A DNA stretch of 64,000 nucleotides from Shimia abyssi (GTDB lineage Bacteria > Pseudomonadota > Alphaproteobacteria > Rhodobacterales > Rhodobacteraceae), in assembly GCF_003014475.1 (NCBI RefSeq), contig NZ_PYGJ01000012.1, positions 62,001 through 126,000 of the forward strand. The letters run 5' to 3'. This document shows, in pieces, positions 16,970 through 27,402 of the stretch (position 1 is its first letter; every line of letters starts with the position of its first letter). The position numbers were made by a program, and so were the translations under genes. The notes below the pieces were generated by a model. That model did not search any database and was not told the DNA's origin. It worked only from the letters and a program-made list of their open reading frames with translations.

Positions 16970-19159
16970 CTACCGCCCCCGTCTCTTAACATTCCCCCCA
17001 CGCTGCCCAGCCCGGCCAGCCGTCGAACGCCCCTTTGACCCTACGGCCTTTTCGGCTGCGGCTTGAACCGCGTACTGCCTCGCCATGGGATCGTCGGCCA
17101 CGGCCAAGTCCACCGCTTCTAGCCGTTTGACCTCATCGCGCAAGCGGGCGGCTTCTTCGAATTCGAGGTTTTCGGCAGCTTTGCGCATGTCGGCGCGCAG
17201 GCCGTCCAGAACAGCCTCGAGGTTGCCGCCATGCAGGGGGTTGTCGATCTTGGCGGTGACGCGGTTCATGTCGGTGTCGCCCTGATAGAGACCCGAGAGC
17301 ACGTCTTCGACGTTTTTCTTGACGGTTTCAGGCGTGATGCCGTGCTTTTCGTTATAAGCCATTTGTTTGTCACGGCGGCGGTCGGTTTCGGCCAGCGCGC
17401 GCTCCATGGAGCCGGTGATGCGGTCGGCATACATGATCACGCGGCCTTCGGCGTTACGTGCGGCGCGGCCGATGGTTTGCACAAGCGAGGTTTCAGAGCG
17501 CAGGAAACCCTCTTTGTCCGCATCGAGAATGGCGACGAGGCCACATTCGGGGATGTCGAGACCTTCGCGCAGGAGATTGATGCCGATGAGCACGTCAAAC
17601 GCGCCAAGGCGCAGGTCGCGCAGGATTTCGATGCGTTCGAGCGTGTCGATGTCGGAATGCATGTAGCGCACCTTGATGCCCTGTTCATGCATGTATTCGG
17701 TGAGATCCTCGGCCATGCGTTTGGTGAGGGTGGTGACAAGGGTGCGGAAACCGTCGGCGGTGACGCGGCGGACCTCGTCCAGCAGATCGTCGACCTGCAT
17801 GTCGACAGGGCGGATTTCGACCATCGGGTCCAGCAGGCCGGTGGGGCGGATCACCTGTTCGGCAAACACGCCGCCGGTTTGCTCGATCTCCCATTTGGAG
17901 GGGGTGGCGGATACAAAGACGGATTGCGGGCGCATGGCGTCCCATTCCTCAAACTTGAGGGGGCGGTTGTCCATGCAGGAGGGCAGGCGGAAGCCGTGTT
18001 CCGCGAGGGTGAATTTGCGCCGGTAGTCGCCTTTGTACATGCCGCCGATCTGGGGGACGGAGACGTGGGATTCATCGGCAAAGACGATAGCGTTGTCAGG
18101 GATGAATTCAAAGAGTGTGGGGGGCGGTTCGCCGGGCGCGCGGCCGGTGAGGTAGCGCGAGTAGTTTTCGATGCCGTTGCAGACGCCTGTCGCCTCGAGC
18201 ATTTCAATGTCGAAATTGGTGCGTTGTTCGAGGCGCTGGGCTTCGAGGAGTTTGCCTTCGTCGACCAGCTGATCAAGACGCTGGCGCAACTCCTTTTTGA
18301 TGCTGATAATCGCCTGTTGCATGGTGGGTTTGGGCGTGACGTAGTGCGAGTTGGCGTAGACGCGGACCTGATCGAATGTGCCGGTTTTCTCGCCTGTGAG
18401 CGGGTCAAATTCGGTGATGGCTTCGAGCTCTTCGCCAAAGAAAGAGAGTTTCCAGGCGCGGTCTTCGAGGTGGGCGGGGAAGATTTCGAGGCTGTCGCCG
18501 CGCACCCGGAAGGAGCCACGCTGGAAGGCCTGATCGTTGCGTTTGTATTGCTGGGCGACGAGATCGGCCATGACCTTGCGCTGGTCGTATTCCTGACCGG
18601 CCTTAAGGTCGAGAGTCATGGCACCGTAGGTTTCGACCGAGCCGATGCCGTAGATGCAGGATACGGAGGCGACGATGATCACATCGTCCCGTTCCAGCAA
18701 GGCACGTGTGGCCGAGTGGCGCATGCGGTCGATCTGTTCGTTGATCTGGCTTTCTTTTTCTATGTAGGTGTCAGAGCGCGCGACATAGGCCTCGGGCTGG
18801 TAGTAATCATAAAAGCTGACAAAATACTCGACAGAGTTGTCGGGGAAAAAGCCCTTCATCTCGCCATAAAGCTGGGCGGCGAGAGTTTTGTTGGGCGCGA
18901 GTATGATGGCGGGGCGCTGGGTCTGTTCGATGACCTTGGCCATGGTAAAGGTCTTGCCGGTTCCGGTGGCCCCAAGCAGAACCTGATTGCGTTCGCCCTC
19001 GGTGACACCTTCGACGAGTTCAGCAATGGCGGTGGGCTGGTCGCCGGCTGGTTCAAACGGCGTGTGCATGACAATCTGTTTGCCGCCCTCAAGCTTTGGG
19101 CGGTTCTTCACGTCCGGCGCGGGCGTGTTGAGGATCGGGGCGTTGGCAGCGTCCATCAT
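16970..19159 (-). CDS. uvrB: Excinuclease ABC subunit B
   Basis: A 729-residue damage-recognition helicase of nucleotide excision repair. Walker A GATGTGKT is near residues 63-70, the damage-probing beta-hairpin region [10 protein letters not shown] near 117, the SAT motif near 440, QTIGRAARN near 562 and a C-terminal UVR domain ([15 protein letters not shown]) near 668. The ATG at 19159 has AAGGA six bases upstream; the next codon is also ATG. A tail of about 50 residues rich in Gly, Arg and Lys follows the UVR domain. A possible LexA site lies just upstream. Confidence 0.97.
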   Translation of the reverse strand: MMDAANAPILNTPAPDVKNRPKLEGGKQIVMHTPFEPAGDQPTAIAELVEGVTEGERNQVLLGATGTGKTFTMAKVIEQTQRPAIILAPNKTLAAQLYGEMKGFFPDNSVEYFVSFYDYYQPEAYVARSDTYIEKESQINEQIDRMRHSATRALLERDDVIIVASVSCIYGIGSVETYGAMTLDLKAGQEYDQRKVMADLVAQQYKRNDQAFQRGSFRVRGDSLEIFPAHLEDRAWKLSFFGEELEAITEFDPLTGEKTGTFDQVRVYANSHYVTPKPTMQQAIISIKKELRQRLDQLVDEGKLLEAQRLEQRTNFDIEMLEATGVCNGIENYSRYLTGRAPGEPPPTLFEFIPDNAIVFADESHVSVPQIGGMYKGDYRRKFTLAEHGFRLPSCMDNRPLKFEEWDAMRPQSVFVSATPSKWEIEQTGGVFAEQVIRPTGLLDPMVEIRPVDMQVDDLLDEVRRVTADGFRTLVTTLTKRMAEDLTEYMHEQGIKVRYMHSDIDTLERIEILRDLRLGAFDVLIGINLLREGLDIPECGLVAILDADKEGFLRSETSLVQTIGRAARNAEGRVIMYADRITGSMERALAETDRRRDKQMAYNEKHGITPETVKKNVEDVLSGLYQGDTDMNRVTAKIDNPLHGGNLEAVLDGLRADMRKAAENLEFEEAARLRDEVKRLEAVDLAVADDPMARQYAVQAAAEKAVGSKGRSTAGRAGQRGGNVKRRGR

Positions 19160-19188
19160 AGGGAATCCTTTTGTGGTTCCCTAAATTT

Positions 19189-19203
19189 GATCTCTTTTTG
19201 TTC
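19189..19203 (-). promoter_or_regulatory. LexA (SOS) box candidate upstream of uvrB
   Basis: On the minus strand the site reads GAAC-N7-GATC, one base from the alphaproteobacterial direct repeat GAAC-N7-GAAC. It sits 30-44 bases before the uvrB start, where a repressor would block transcription. A further GAAC lies just upstream. Confidence 0.4.
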
Positions 19204-20206
19204 TGGTTCAAGAGCCAATTTTAAAGCGCGCTCATCGCTGTGTACGCTAACAGGGCACCTTGAACACCACCCAGTAAGAATCATCCACATGATGGGCGGA
19301 TTTTGGAATGATCTTGTTGCGGAAATGCATGAGCGCCGCGATGGGGGCGTGAAAACATCAAATCAAAGCCAGCAAAAGATCGGGTGAGGCGGCGGCCATA
19401 TGGGATTAAATTTACGATATTCACCGAATTACAGAACATCTTCCTAGACGTGTCGCGCTGCCTTGCGCACTTGGTAAATCGTTAGTTACTGTGAAAGGGC
19501 AAGCAGCGCAGATATCGGTTGTGTTACACCGCACTTACACCCCTCGCTCCCCGCGGAACAATGGATTTTCGGTGCTGCTTGCAAGCGTTCCCTTGGAAAA
19601 TATGTGTGTTTTGGGCTGGAAGGCGGAGTGTATGCGTTGCGCATAAAGAGTGGTGGGGTGGCGTATGCGCTGCCGCACGGAGGGTATGACCGATAGCGGC
19701 CCAAAGCTGACGCACGGACCGGAACGCGACTTTGCGATAGCCGACCTTCGCCGCGCGGGTTGCGAACTGATAAGATGCGGGACAAACTTGCCGTTCCATT
19801 GCAGTCATGCAATTTCTGCTTCCGGCCCAAACTTGCCTTTGTAGGATATTCGCGCAACGGTCAGCTTTGAAGCCAATCTAAACTTGCCCACTTTGTCGAG
19901 TGTGGCGATGTGGTCAACGCCCAAATTTATTGACACGGAAGATCGTCGACTTTGCTGAAACGAAAGTGTCGTCGGTTTTGGAAGTGACCCCCCCCTCAAA
20001 GGAACGAATGGCTGTGGAACATGCTTGATGCAAGGGCCGTGTAGGCCGTGGTTACACCGGCCAATTCAGTCGCGTATCGTGCGTGATGCAACATCAATTG
20101 GCGAACTCCCAAATCTAGCCGATGGCCGTTTAGTGTTTGGTGGAGCGGGTTCCGCACTGAGATCAATATCTTGATCGAAATCTCATAAACAAGCATTGTT
20201 AACAGT
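19204..20206. other. Gene-poor kilobase between uvrB and the cyclase gene
   Basis: No open frame here has credible coding character. Frames of 60-120 residues on both strands overlap each other and are rich in Arg, Ser, Pro and His (for example 19486-19857 minus and 19650-19844 plus). They look like remnants of decayed or non-coding DNA. No tRNA-like cloverleaf was found by eye. The stretch must hold the promoter of the cyclase gene, since no gene precedes that gene on the plus strand. Confidence 0.5.
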
Positions 20207-23200
20207 ATGGCCCTTAACATCGACGCATGGCTCTTTGAACTAGGTTTGGATCAGTACACTGATTCATTCATCAATAATGATGTAGACGACAGAGTCTTGC
20301 CGTTGCTTACTGGTGATGACTTAAAAGAATTGGGCGTAAGCTTGGGCCATCGCAAGATTATTTTGGCTGCGATCAAAGACCCACAAAACAGCTTGGCAAG
20401 CTTTTCAACGCCCGAGCTCGCGCCATCTTTGAACGAGCAAACCCTTCAAAGTGAACCCTCTCAATTTTCCGGCCACTCCGCACCTGATACGGTGGTTTCG
20501 TCAAAGCCAAATGCAAACACGCTTGCGGAACGTCGCCACCTAACGGTTCTATTCGCCGACCTCGTCGGGTCGACCAAACTCACCAACCGTTTGGACCCCG
20601 AAGATATGCGCATCCTGTTGCAGCGATATCAGGATGCCGTGGCTGGTGCTGTCAGCCGTTATGGAGGTTACGTTGCCAAGTATCTCGGTGATGGGCTTTT
20701 GGTTTTTTTTGGATGGCCTAGCGCCTACGAAGACCACGCAGTTCGCGCCGTAAAAGCTGGGCTGGACGCGGTGGACCGTGTGAAAGAGTTAGAAACACCG
20801 GACGGTGAACCTTTGGCGGTTCGGATGGGCGTCGCAAGTGGTGAGGTCGTCGTCGGTGACGCAATCGGAGAAAACACATACGAAGAAGGAGCGATGACAG
20901 GCCCGATCCTCAATCTTGCTGCGCGAATACAAGAGTACGCTCCACCTAACACGATCGTCCTCCCTGAAGAGGAAACAGAAGCGGCGCTGCGCCGAATTTT
21001 CGAATTTTCTTCACTTGGGCAGGTTGAGCTAAAGGGGTTTGACAGCCAACGCACGCTTTTACAGGTCGTTGCTGAGCACAGTGCCCAAAGCCGATTTCGT
21101 GCTGCACATCGGGAGGATTCAAACAGCGCACTGGTCGGAAGAAATCTTGAGAACGGCATCCTTCGTCAGGCTTGGAAAGGCGCCAAAAACGGTAAGGGCG
21201 AGGTCGTGTTGCTTGCAGGTGAGGCAGGCATCGGGAAATCCCGTTTGACCGAAGAGTTCCTAGCGGACGACGCTATCGCAAGCAATGCAGATATAATAAG
21301 ATTGAATTGTTCGCCTTATCTAACCAGTAGCCCATTTCATCCAGTTACCGAACGCATTTCTCAGGACGCGGGTGTCGAACCGGGTTTTGACGATGATCGT
21401 GTTTTGGAACAAGTACAGGCAATGCTTGAAACAAGGCAGGGGTTGGACATTGATCAGGTGCTTCCTGTTTTTGCGGCTCTGGTGGCGCCACGCAGTAAGA
21501 TCGCCCAGCAAATACTCGATTTGTCTCCCCAAGAACAACGCGACCTTACAATTCAGACACTGATTGACACCGTCAAAGCGCGTGCAAATGTGCGTCCAGT
21601 CATTCTGTTCATTGAAGATGCCCACTGGATCGATCCGTCGACCAATGCTCTTCTGGATCGTTTTAAAGCAATTTGTGCGGATCTTCCGCTGATGCTCTTG
21701 ATAACCCACAGACCAGGTTGGGAGTTGGACCAGGACGATGGTGACGCCCATGTTCAAACGCTACAGCTGCGCCGATTTGATTTTGATCATGTTGCCAATT
21801 TGGTCCGAAGTATTTCCGGAAGCGAGCCAGATCGAGATCTCGTTCAGACGGTTGTTGAGAGGACGGACGGCATTCCGCTGTTTGTCGAGGAATTGACGCG
21901 CGCCATAGTCACGTCGGGAGAAAAAGGAAAATTCAAAGTGCCCTCGTCATTGAAGGGCACTTTGATGGCACGACTCGACGCTGTTTCACTGGAAGCCAAG
22001 CAAGTGGCACTAGCTGGCTCGGTTATAGGCCGCGAATTTGAACCAGCGTTACTGCGCGCTACAATGGATAAAGGCGAGGCGGAAATCCGAAACTGCCTTG
22101 ATGATCTTTGCAAATCGGGCCTGATATTCGAAAGCGGCCATAACCGCGGCTACTTTGTTTTCCGGCACGCCCTGATCCGAGACACAGCCTTTCAATCTAT
22201 GCTGGCCTCGACCCGCAGGGAGTTGCACGCGAAAGTTGCCGGCGCTCTGACACTGCTTCGATCTGCCGAAATTGAGCGCCGTCCTGAACTGGTAGCGCAC
22301 CATTTGACCGCCGCAGAAGATTGGGCAGCAGCTTTTCAACGCTGGCAATCTGCAACTGAAATGGCCCTTGCACGTTCGGCCAGTCATGAGGCGATGGCAA
22401 ATGCAAAGGAAGCCCTCAAAGCCGCGCACAAACTAGGAGATGAATCCAGCCGGGAAGTGATTGTTGGCAAAATTCTTGTCGGAAGAGGCTATGATAGCGT
22501 CGGTCGATTGCCGGAAGGTATTGCCACTCTCAAAGAAGCTTCAGAAGCCGCGCGTGAAATCGGAGATGTCGAAATTGCGGCAGATGCCGCACACCATTTC
22601 GCTGATTCAAGCATGATGGCCGGTGAATTGCATGAGCAAGCCATCAAGGTTTGCTTGAAGGCTCTGAACGAATTGCCAGACCATGATGAGGTCCGACGAT
22701 GCAAATTAATGAGCCAGCTGGCGCGCACTTACATGTTCACTGGTCAATTTGCGGCAAGTGCAGAGTACAGCCAACAATGTCTGAAGTTGGCCGCGAAACT
22801 GGGCGACCTCAAATCCCAATTCCACGTTATGATGGCGCGATTTGCCGCGTCATTTGTTGCAAGACAGGAAGACGAAGTGCGCGATTGGCGCAAAAACCTT
22901 GAGGCCATGCACAAGGTTGCGGAGAAATTGGGCACTATTGATCAGGGGCGGGACCGAACGCTGAGTCTGTTTGTCGGAGCAGAAATGGCGGATCGCCAGT
23001 TGATGGATAACTCGCTTGAGCTTTTGACCGAGATATCGACCAAGGAAAACCACCGTCAGCTTTATTGGGTGCAGACACATGCACGCGCGATGGTTGCTAC
23101 TCTGGAAGGGGACTTTGAGCGCGCCGAGAGCTACGCCAACGAAGCTGTAAAGATTGGACGCCAAACTCATGGCAAACATGTTGAGGGTGTTTATGGCGTT

Positions 23201-23815
23201 CAGATGTTTACCATTCGCCGGGAGCAAGGCCGATTGCAGGAGGTCGCACCCGTCATCAAACGTTTGATGACAGAGAGATCAGGTGATGCGAGTTGGAAAC
23301 CGGGTTTCGGTGTAATCGCTGCCGAATTGGGCTACATAGAACCGGCTGAACGCATACTGAACGAACTAGCGGAAACTGGGTTTTCGATATCGCCAGATGC
23401 CATGTATTCGACAACGCTTTCGTATCTGGCCGACATCTGTGTGGCGGTAGAAAACGAAATCCATGCCAAAACCATTTTTGACATGCTTGCCCCTTACGAA
23501 AGCCTTACAATCACAGCGGGTGCGACAACTGCCTGCATTGGTGCCGCTGCGCGTCGGCTCGGCAGCCTTGCCGCGTTGATGGGGAATTGGGAAACCTCGG
23601 ATAAAATGTTTGATAAGGCAATCAAAATTGACACGATCATGGCCGCACCACCGTGGATTGCGCATAGCAAGGCGGCATATGCGTTCGCCTTGCGACGCCG
23701 AGGTCGCGTCAAAGATGCGGAACGTGCCATTCATCTGGAAGCAGAAGCGTTGGCAACGGCCCGGGATCTAGGTATGGTATCTCTTATATCAAAGCTCGAG
23801 GGGCAAGTGACTTAG
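20207..23815 (+). CDS. SAM-domain adenylate/guanylate cyclase with AAA ATPase and TPR regions
   Basis: A 1202-residue multidomain signalling protein without membrane segments. Residues 1-58 form a sterile-alpha-motif domain (WLFELGLDQYTDSF, LKELGVSLGHRK). A class III nucleotidyl cyclase spans about 110-295: metal Asp in FADLVGST near 118, Lys/Asp in VAKYLGDG near 158-162, and the Asn/Arg pair in ILNLAARIQ, so it looks competent. An AAA-type NTPase follows with Walker A GEAGIGKS near 340 and a Walker B-like region ILFIEDAHWID near 467. The C-terminal half is helical and TPR-like. This architecture is known in Rhizobiales and Rhodobacterales. The start ATG has no good Shine-Dalgarno site. The DUF4242 gene follows after 30 bases. 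Confidence 0.9.
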   Translation: MALNIDAWLFELGLDQYTDSFINNDVDDRVLPLLTGDDLKELGVSLGHRKIILAAIKDPQNSLASFSTPELAPSLNEQTLQSEPSQFSGHSAPDTVVSSKPNANTLAERRHLTVLFADLVGSTKLTNRLDPEDMRILLQRYQDAVAGAVSRYGGYVAKYLGDGLLVFFGWPSAYEDHAVRAVKAGLDAVDRVKELETPDGEPLAVRMGVASGEVVVGDAIGENTYEEGAMTGPILNLAARIQEYAPPNTIVLPEEETEAALRRIFEFSSLGQVELKGFDSQRTLLQVVAEHSAQSRFRAAHREDSNSALVGRNLENGILRQAWKGAKNGKGEVVLLAGEAGIGKSRLTEEFLADDAIASNADIIRLNCSPYLTSSPFHPVTERISQDAGVEPGFDDDRVLEQVQAMLETRQGLDIDQVLPVFAALVAPRSKIAQQILDLSPQEQRDLTIQTLIDTVKARANVRPVILFIEDAHWIDPSTNALLDRFKAICADLPLMLLITHRPGWELDQDDGDAHVQTLQLRRFDFDHVANLVRSISGSEPDRDLVQTVVERTDGIPLFVEELTRAIVTSGEKGKFKVPSSLKGTLMARLDAVSLEAKQVALAGSVIGREFEPALLRATMDKGEAEIRNCLDDLCKSGLIFESGHNRGYFVFRHALIRDTAFQSMLASTRRELHAKVAGALTLLRSAEIERRPELVAHHLTAAEDWAAAFQRWQSATEMALARSASHEAMANAKEALKAAHKLGDESSREVIVGKILVGRGYDSVGRLPEGIATLKEASEAAREIGDVEIAADAAHHFADSSMMAGELHEQAIKVCLKALNELPDHDEVRRCKLMSQLARTYMFTGQFAASAEYSQQCLKLAAKLGDLKSQFHVMMARFAASFVARQEDEVRDWRKNLEAMHKVAEKLGTIDQGRDRTLSLFVGAEMADRQLMDNSLELLTEISTKENHRQLYWVQTHARAMVATLEGDFERAESYANEAVKIGRQTHGKHVEGVYGVQMFTIRREQGRLQEVAPVIKRLMTERSGDASWKPGFGVIAAELGYIEPAERILNELAETGFSISPDAMYSTTLSYLADICVAVENEIHAKTIFDMLAPYESLTITAGATTACIGAAARRLGSLAALMGNWETSDKMFDKAIKIDTIMAAPPWIAHSKAAYAFALRRRGRVKDAERAIHLEAEALATARDLGMVSLISKLEGQVT

Positions 23816-23845
23816 GAATTCTGCGAACATTTTTAGGGGTGAAAT

Positions 23846-24103
23846 ATGCCTAGATTTATTATTGAAAGAAACTTTGCGGAACAGCTCGAAATAGACAACG
23901 AAGCCAAAATTCAGATTAAAGAGATCAATGATGAAGAGGGCGTCGAATGGATTTTTTCGTTTCTGAGCGCTGATAAGCGCAAAACATATTGCCTCTACGA
24001 AGCGCCCGACGAAGACAGCCTGCGAAAGGCTGCTGAGCGCCTGAATATTCCAGCTGATGTCATAACATCGGTGGATCGGATCGACCCCGGCATCTTTGCC
24101 TGA
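23846..24103 (+). CDS. DUF4242-like small protein
   Basis: An 85-residue ferredoxin-like-fold protein beginning MPRFIIERNFAEQLE. The pattern of IKEINDEEGVEWIFSFLSADKRKTYCLYEAPDEDSLRKAAE resembles DUF4242, a family with a nickel-binding member in Streptomyces (SCO4226). The metal ligands are not obvious here. It lies 30 bases behind the cyclase gene and 128 bases before the FAD oxidoreductase in the same direction. An operon is likely, with the protein possibly acting as an accessory or metal-binding partner. Confidence 0.75.
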   Translation: MPRFIIERNFAEQLEIDNEAKIQIKEINDEEGVEWIFSFLSADKRKTYCLYEAPDEDSLRKAAERLNIPADVITSVDRIDPGIFA

Positions 24104-24231
24104 AGGTCCGGACCGCCTAAATTAATACTTACAAGTTTTGCCCCGTCACCGGGAACAGGTGAGAAGAGGCCTTTTCTCCAGCCGAGGCAGTCTCGCAAGA
24201 AGCCTTACCTGAAAAAGGAAGGCCAATTCTT

Positions 24232-25647
24232 ATGGTTGAATTACTTACACTCAATGACGGCGCAGTTGCCGTAGATCAAGAAACTTTGAACGCACTTGAT
24301 GCTTCGCTCAAGGGGGCGGTGCATCTTAAGGGCAGTGCCGAATACGACGACGCCCGAACGATATGGAATGGAATGGTTGACCGGCATCCAGGCTTTGTGA
24401 TCCGAGCTATGGGGCCCTACGATGTACAAAAAGCGGTGAATTTTGTTCGGGACGGCGGGCTGGTTATGTCAGTGAAGTCCGGTGGCCACCAGATCGCCGG
24501 ACATGCGGTTGCCGACGGAACGGTTCTACTCGATCTTTCGCAAATGCGTTCTGTGGATGTGGACCCAATGAACAAAACTGCCCGTGTGGAACCCGGCGCA
24601 CTGTTGGGCGATGTGGATCGCGAAACCCAAGCGCACGCGCTTATCGTTCCATCGGGTATAAACTCGACCACTGGTATTGCAGGCCTCACGCTGGGTGGTG
24701 GCTTTGGCTGGACCACCCGCAAATTTGGAATGACAATCGACAATCTTTTGTCAGTCGAAGTGGTGACAGCAGATGGATCTATCGTCACAGCATCAGCGAC
24801 CAGTCACCCGGATCTTTTTTGGGCCATAAGGGGGGGCGGCGGCAATTTCGGGGTGATTACCTCTTTTGAATTCCAATTGCACTCTCTGGGGCCCGAGGTC
24901 TTGTCTGGATTGATCGTTCATCCGATCGAAGAGGCATCTGGTCTGTTGGCAGAAGTCACAAAAATTGCTGATAGTGCGCCGGATGAATTGACAGTCTGGA
25001 GCGTGATGCGCAAAGCTCCGCCCTTGCCATTTCTTGCCGAGGATTGGCACGGACGTGAGGTTCTCATTCTCGCCGCTTGCTATGCCGGGCCCATGGATGA
25101 AGGTGAAGCGGCAATGGCGGGTTTGCGTGGCCTTGGAAACCCGATCGTTGATGTCATTTCCCCGCATCCATTCGTTGGTTGGCAGGCCGCCTTTGATCCA
25201 CTTCTGGCCGCCGGTGCCCGCAATTATTGGAAGAGCCATGACTTCGCGGCTCTTTCTTCAGACGCGATAGCAACACTTCTGGAAGGAATTGCCACATTGC
25301 CGGATCCGGCTTGTGAAGTGTTCATTGCTCATGTGGGTGGTGAAATGGCACGGGTTGGCGCAGGTGAGACCGCATACCCTGAGCGGTCATCGCATTTCAT
25401 CATGAATGTGCACACTCGCTGGGAAGATCCCGCAAAGGACGATGAGTGTATCGCATGGGCGCGCACCCTCTATGATCGGATGAAGCCCTATTCAACTGGC
25501 AGCGCTTATGTGAATTTCATGCCCGAAGATGAAGCGGATCACATGGCGGGTGCTTATGGTGAAAACGGTGATAAATTGTCTCTGATCAAGGGCAAATATG
25601 ATCCGGATAACCTTTTCAGAATAAATCACAATATTTTACCAACTTGA
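24232..25647 (+). CDS. FAD-dependent oxidoreductase, berberine-bridge-enzyme type
   Basis: A 471-residue flavoprotein of the PCMH/BBE family. The FAD-binding domain includes SGGHQIAGH with His86 as the expected covalent attachment site, then TGIAGLTLGGGFGW near 143-156 and RGGGGNFGVIT near 200. The C-terminal BBE domain ends YDPDNLFRINHNI. The Cys used for bicovalent flavin attachment in some members is absent, so single attachment is expected. Likely substrates are sugars, alcohols or aromatic compounds; none can be named. AAGGAAGG precedes the ATG. It is intact, unlike the genes downstream. Confidence 0.88.
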   Translation: MVELLTLNDGAVAVDQETLNALDASLKGAVHLKGSAEYDDARTIWNGMVDRHPGFVIRAMGPYDVQKAVNFVRDGGLVMSVKSGGHQIAGHAVADGTVLLDLSQMRSVDVDPMNKTARVEPGALLGDVDRETQAHALIVPSGINSTTGIAGLTLGGGFGWTTRKFGMTIDNLLSVEVVTADGSIVTASATSHPDLFWAIRGGGGNFGVITSFEFQLHSLGPEVLSGLIVHPIEEASGLLAEVTKIADSAPDELTVWSVMRKAPPLPFLAEDWHGREVLILAACYAGPMDEGEAAMAGLRGLGNPIVDVISPHPFVGWQAAFDPLLAAGARNYWKSHDFAALSSDAIATLLEGIATLPDPACEVFIAHVGGEMARVGAGETAYPERSSHFIMNVHTRWEDPAKDDECIAWARTLYDRMKPYSTGSAYVNFMPEDEADHMAGAYGENGDKLSLIKGKYDPDNLFRINHNILPT

Positions 25648-25673
25648 AAACGATTGGTCCGATATTGGACAGA

Positions 25674-27233
25674 TTAGAGTAGCCCTGCCAACTTCAGATC
25701 TCGGGTCAGCATTGTTGTCTGTCCGTCGTCCTCCATCGGATAGGTGCGCAGAAAACCAGTCAGGGAGGATTCAGGATCTTGTCCCAGGATTTCCTTGACC
25801 TCCCAGGCTGCTTCGTCCGGTTCGCCAAACTGTACTCGGCAGGCCGCTATGTACAATCGGGATTCCAAATTGGATTGATCAAGGCGAGCGGACCCTTGGA
25901 GATTGATCTGAGCCTGACCGTAGTCGCCAAGATAATAGTAGGCCCGTCCCAACAGCATGAAATAAAGGTAGCCTGCACCCGGATCCAGCCGCACTGCCTT
26001 CCGTAATAGAGGTATCGATTTGCCGGGCTGCCCCGCATAAGTCCAGATGCCACCAAGCAAGGCCAACGCATCCGCTTGGCTCGGGGCCAGCGCCAAAGTC
26101 TTGTGTAATGCGGTCTCCGCATCTTCCGGCTGGCGTCTTTGGGTGTGAACATATCCGATCACCCAATACTGTTCCGGCAAATTGGGCTGAATGCTTAGGG
26201 CTGTACCTGCCATGGACAGAGCCCGGTTAATTGCTAGGCTACAATCTTCGGCCCAATCGTTTCGGTATTCGGCAGCGTGATCCAAAGCCAACCGTCCATA
26301 GGCTCGAGCAAAACGCGGATCGCGGGCAATTGCGCGCTCATACAGAGCTCGCGCCAACGAAGTTCCCGAGCGGTCGCGAGGCAAAAGGGCTGCCTGAGCC
26401 TGCAAGAACAAATCGAATGCTTCCACGCTGTCGGTATACCCTCGTGCCTGAGCGCTGAGATTGGCTTGTTCGATTTCAAGAGAAAGGTCCGAAGTAATGG
26501 TCGTCTCAATTTCTGTCATCACAGTGAGCAGATCGGAGTATGCCCGGTTATGGCGGTGGATGGCCAACACTGTTCCATCCTCACCATCTAGCAGTCGCGT
26601 ATGGATCAGGATGCGGTTTTCGATGGGCCATACACTTCCTTCAAGGCGATAGTCAGCCTGATTGATGCGTGGATGAGACTGTATAGCTGAAACATGGGGA
26701 ATAGCAGCCAATCCAGTGACAACTGTCTGCTCCATGCCACGCACGAGATAATCCTGCGAGGCGTCACCGGACAGGTTCACAAAGGGAGACACCACAATTC
26801 GCGGCTGGGCGTCGGATTGCAGTTTGATTTGAGGCGCTGCAGCTTCGGTTCGTGGGAATAAGGTTATGGCAACACTTCCAAGAAGCAACAGATCCAAAAC
26901 AACCGACACCTAGACCCAGCCGAAACTTCGCTTTGCCACGGGTGGTTTTAGGGTCGTGACTTCGGCGATCAGCCGATACCCACGCTTTGGGATTGTCTCG
27001 ATCACGCTGGGATTTCGCGCATTGTCTCCAAAAGCCTTGCGGATTATTATGGCGTTGGTCAAAGAGTTGTCACCCACGACAACGTCGCCCCAGATGGCGT
27101 CATGGATCCGCTCTCGTGACACTACTCTGTCCTGATGGGCAAATAGCTACACCAGAACCTCAATGGATTTGGGTTCGATACGAGTGACAGTATCTCCACT
27201 GCCATTTCACAGGTTGCCGGGGTCACTGTATGG
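25674..27233 (-). pseudogene. Winged-helix/TPR transcriptional regulator, broken by in-frame stops
   Basis: Read on the minus strand, one frame gives a CadC-like winged helix (IEPKSIEVLV, LFAHQDRVVSRERIHDAIWG, IETIPKRGYRLIAEV), a membrane segment (VVLDLLLLGSVAITLF) and a C-terminal TPR region (ALAPSQADALALLGGIWTYA). The frame is interrupted by TGA at 27207-27209, TAG at 27147-27149 within the winged helix and TAG at 26910-26912 at the membrane segment. No clear start codon precedes the homology. The downstream 411-codon part is intact and could be read from a GTG at 26909 as a headless fragment. The intact relative at 29639-31174 has the same architecture. Confidence 0.85.
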
Positions 27234-27402
27234 CCATGCACTAGGTATCTGTCAGAGGAAGCAGCGGAGCACGTTTAAGAGTTTTCTTTTCGAGGCTAGT
27301 TTCCTCATCATACCGCAAAAATGGGAAAATCGTTGGAAAACGGTTGGGACTTTTTTCGTCGTGTTCATCAGGCTTTGAGCAGATTAAATGTTAGGACATG
27401 GC

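Noticed and set aside
17231-19387. A 718-codon open frame on the plus strand across uvrB
   Set aside because: It runs antisense through a certain uvrB gene and shows no domain, only the codon mirror of a GC-rich gene.
19486-19857. A 123-codon minus-strand gene in the gene-poor kilobase
   Set aside because: Competing frames of similar length overlap it on both strands, and its composition is Arg/Ser/Pro-rich with no family pattern.
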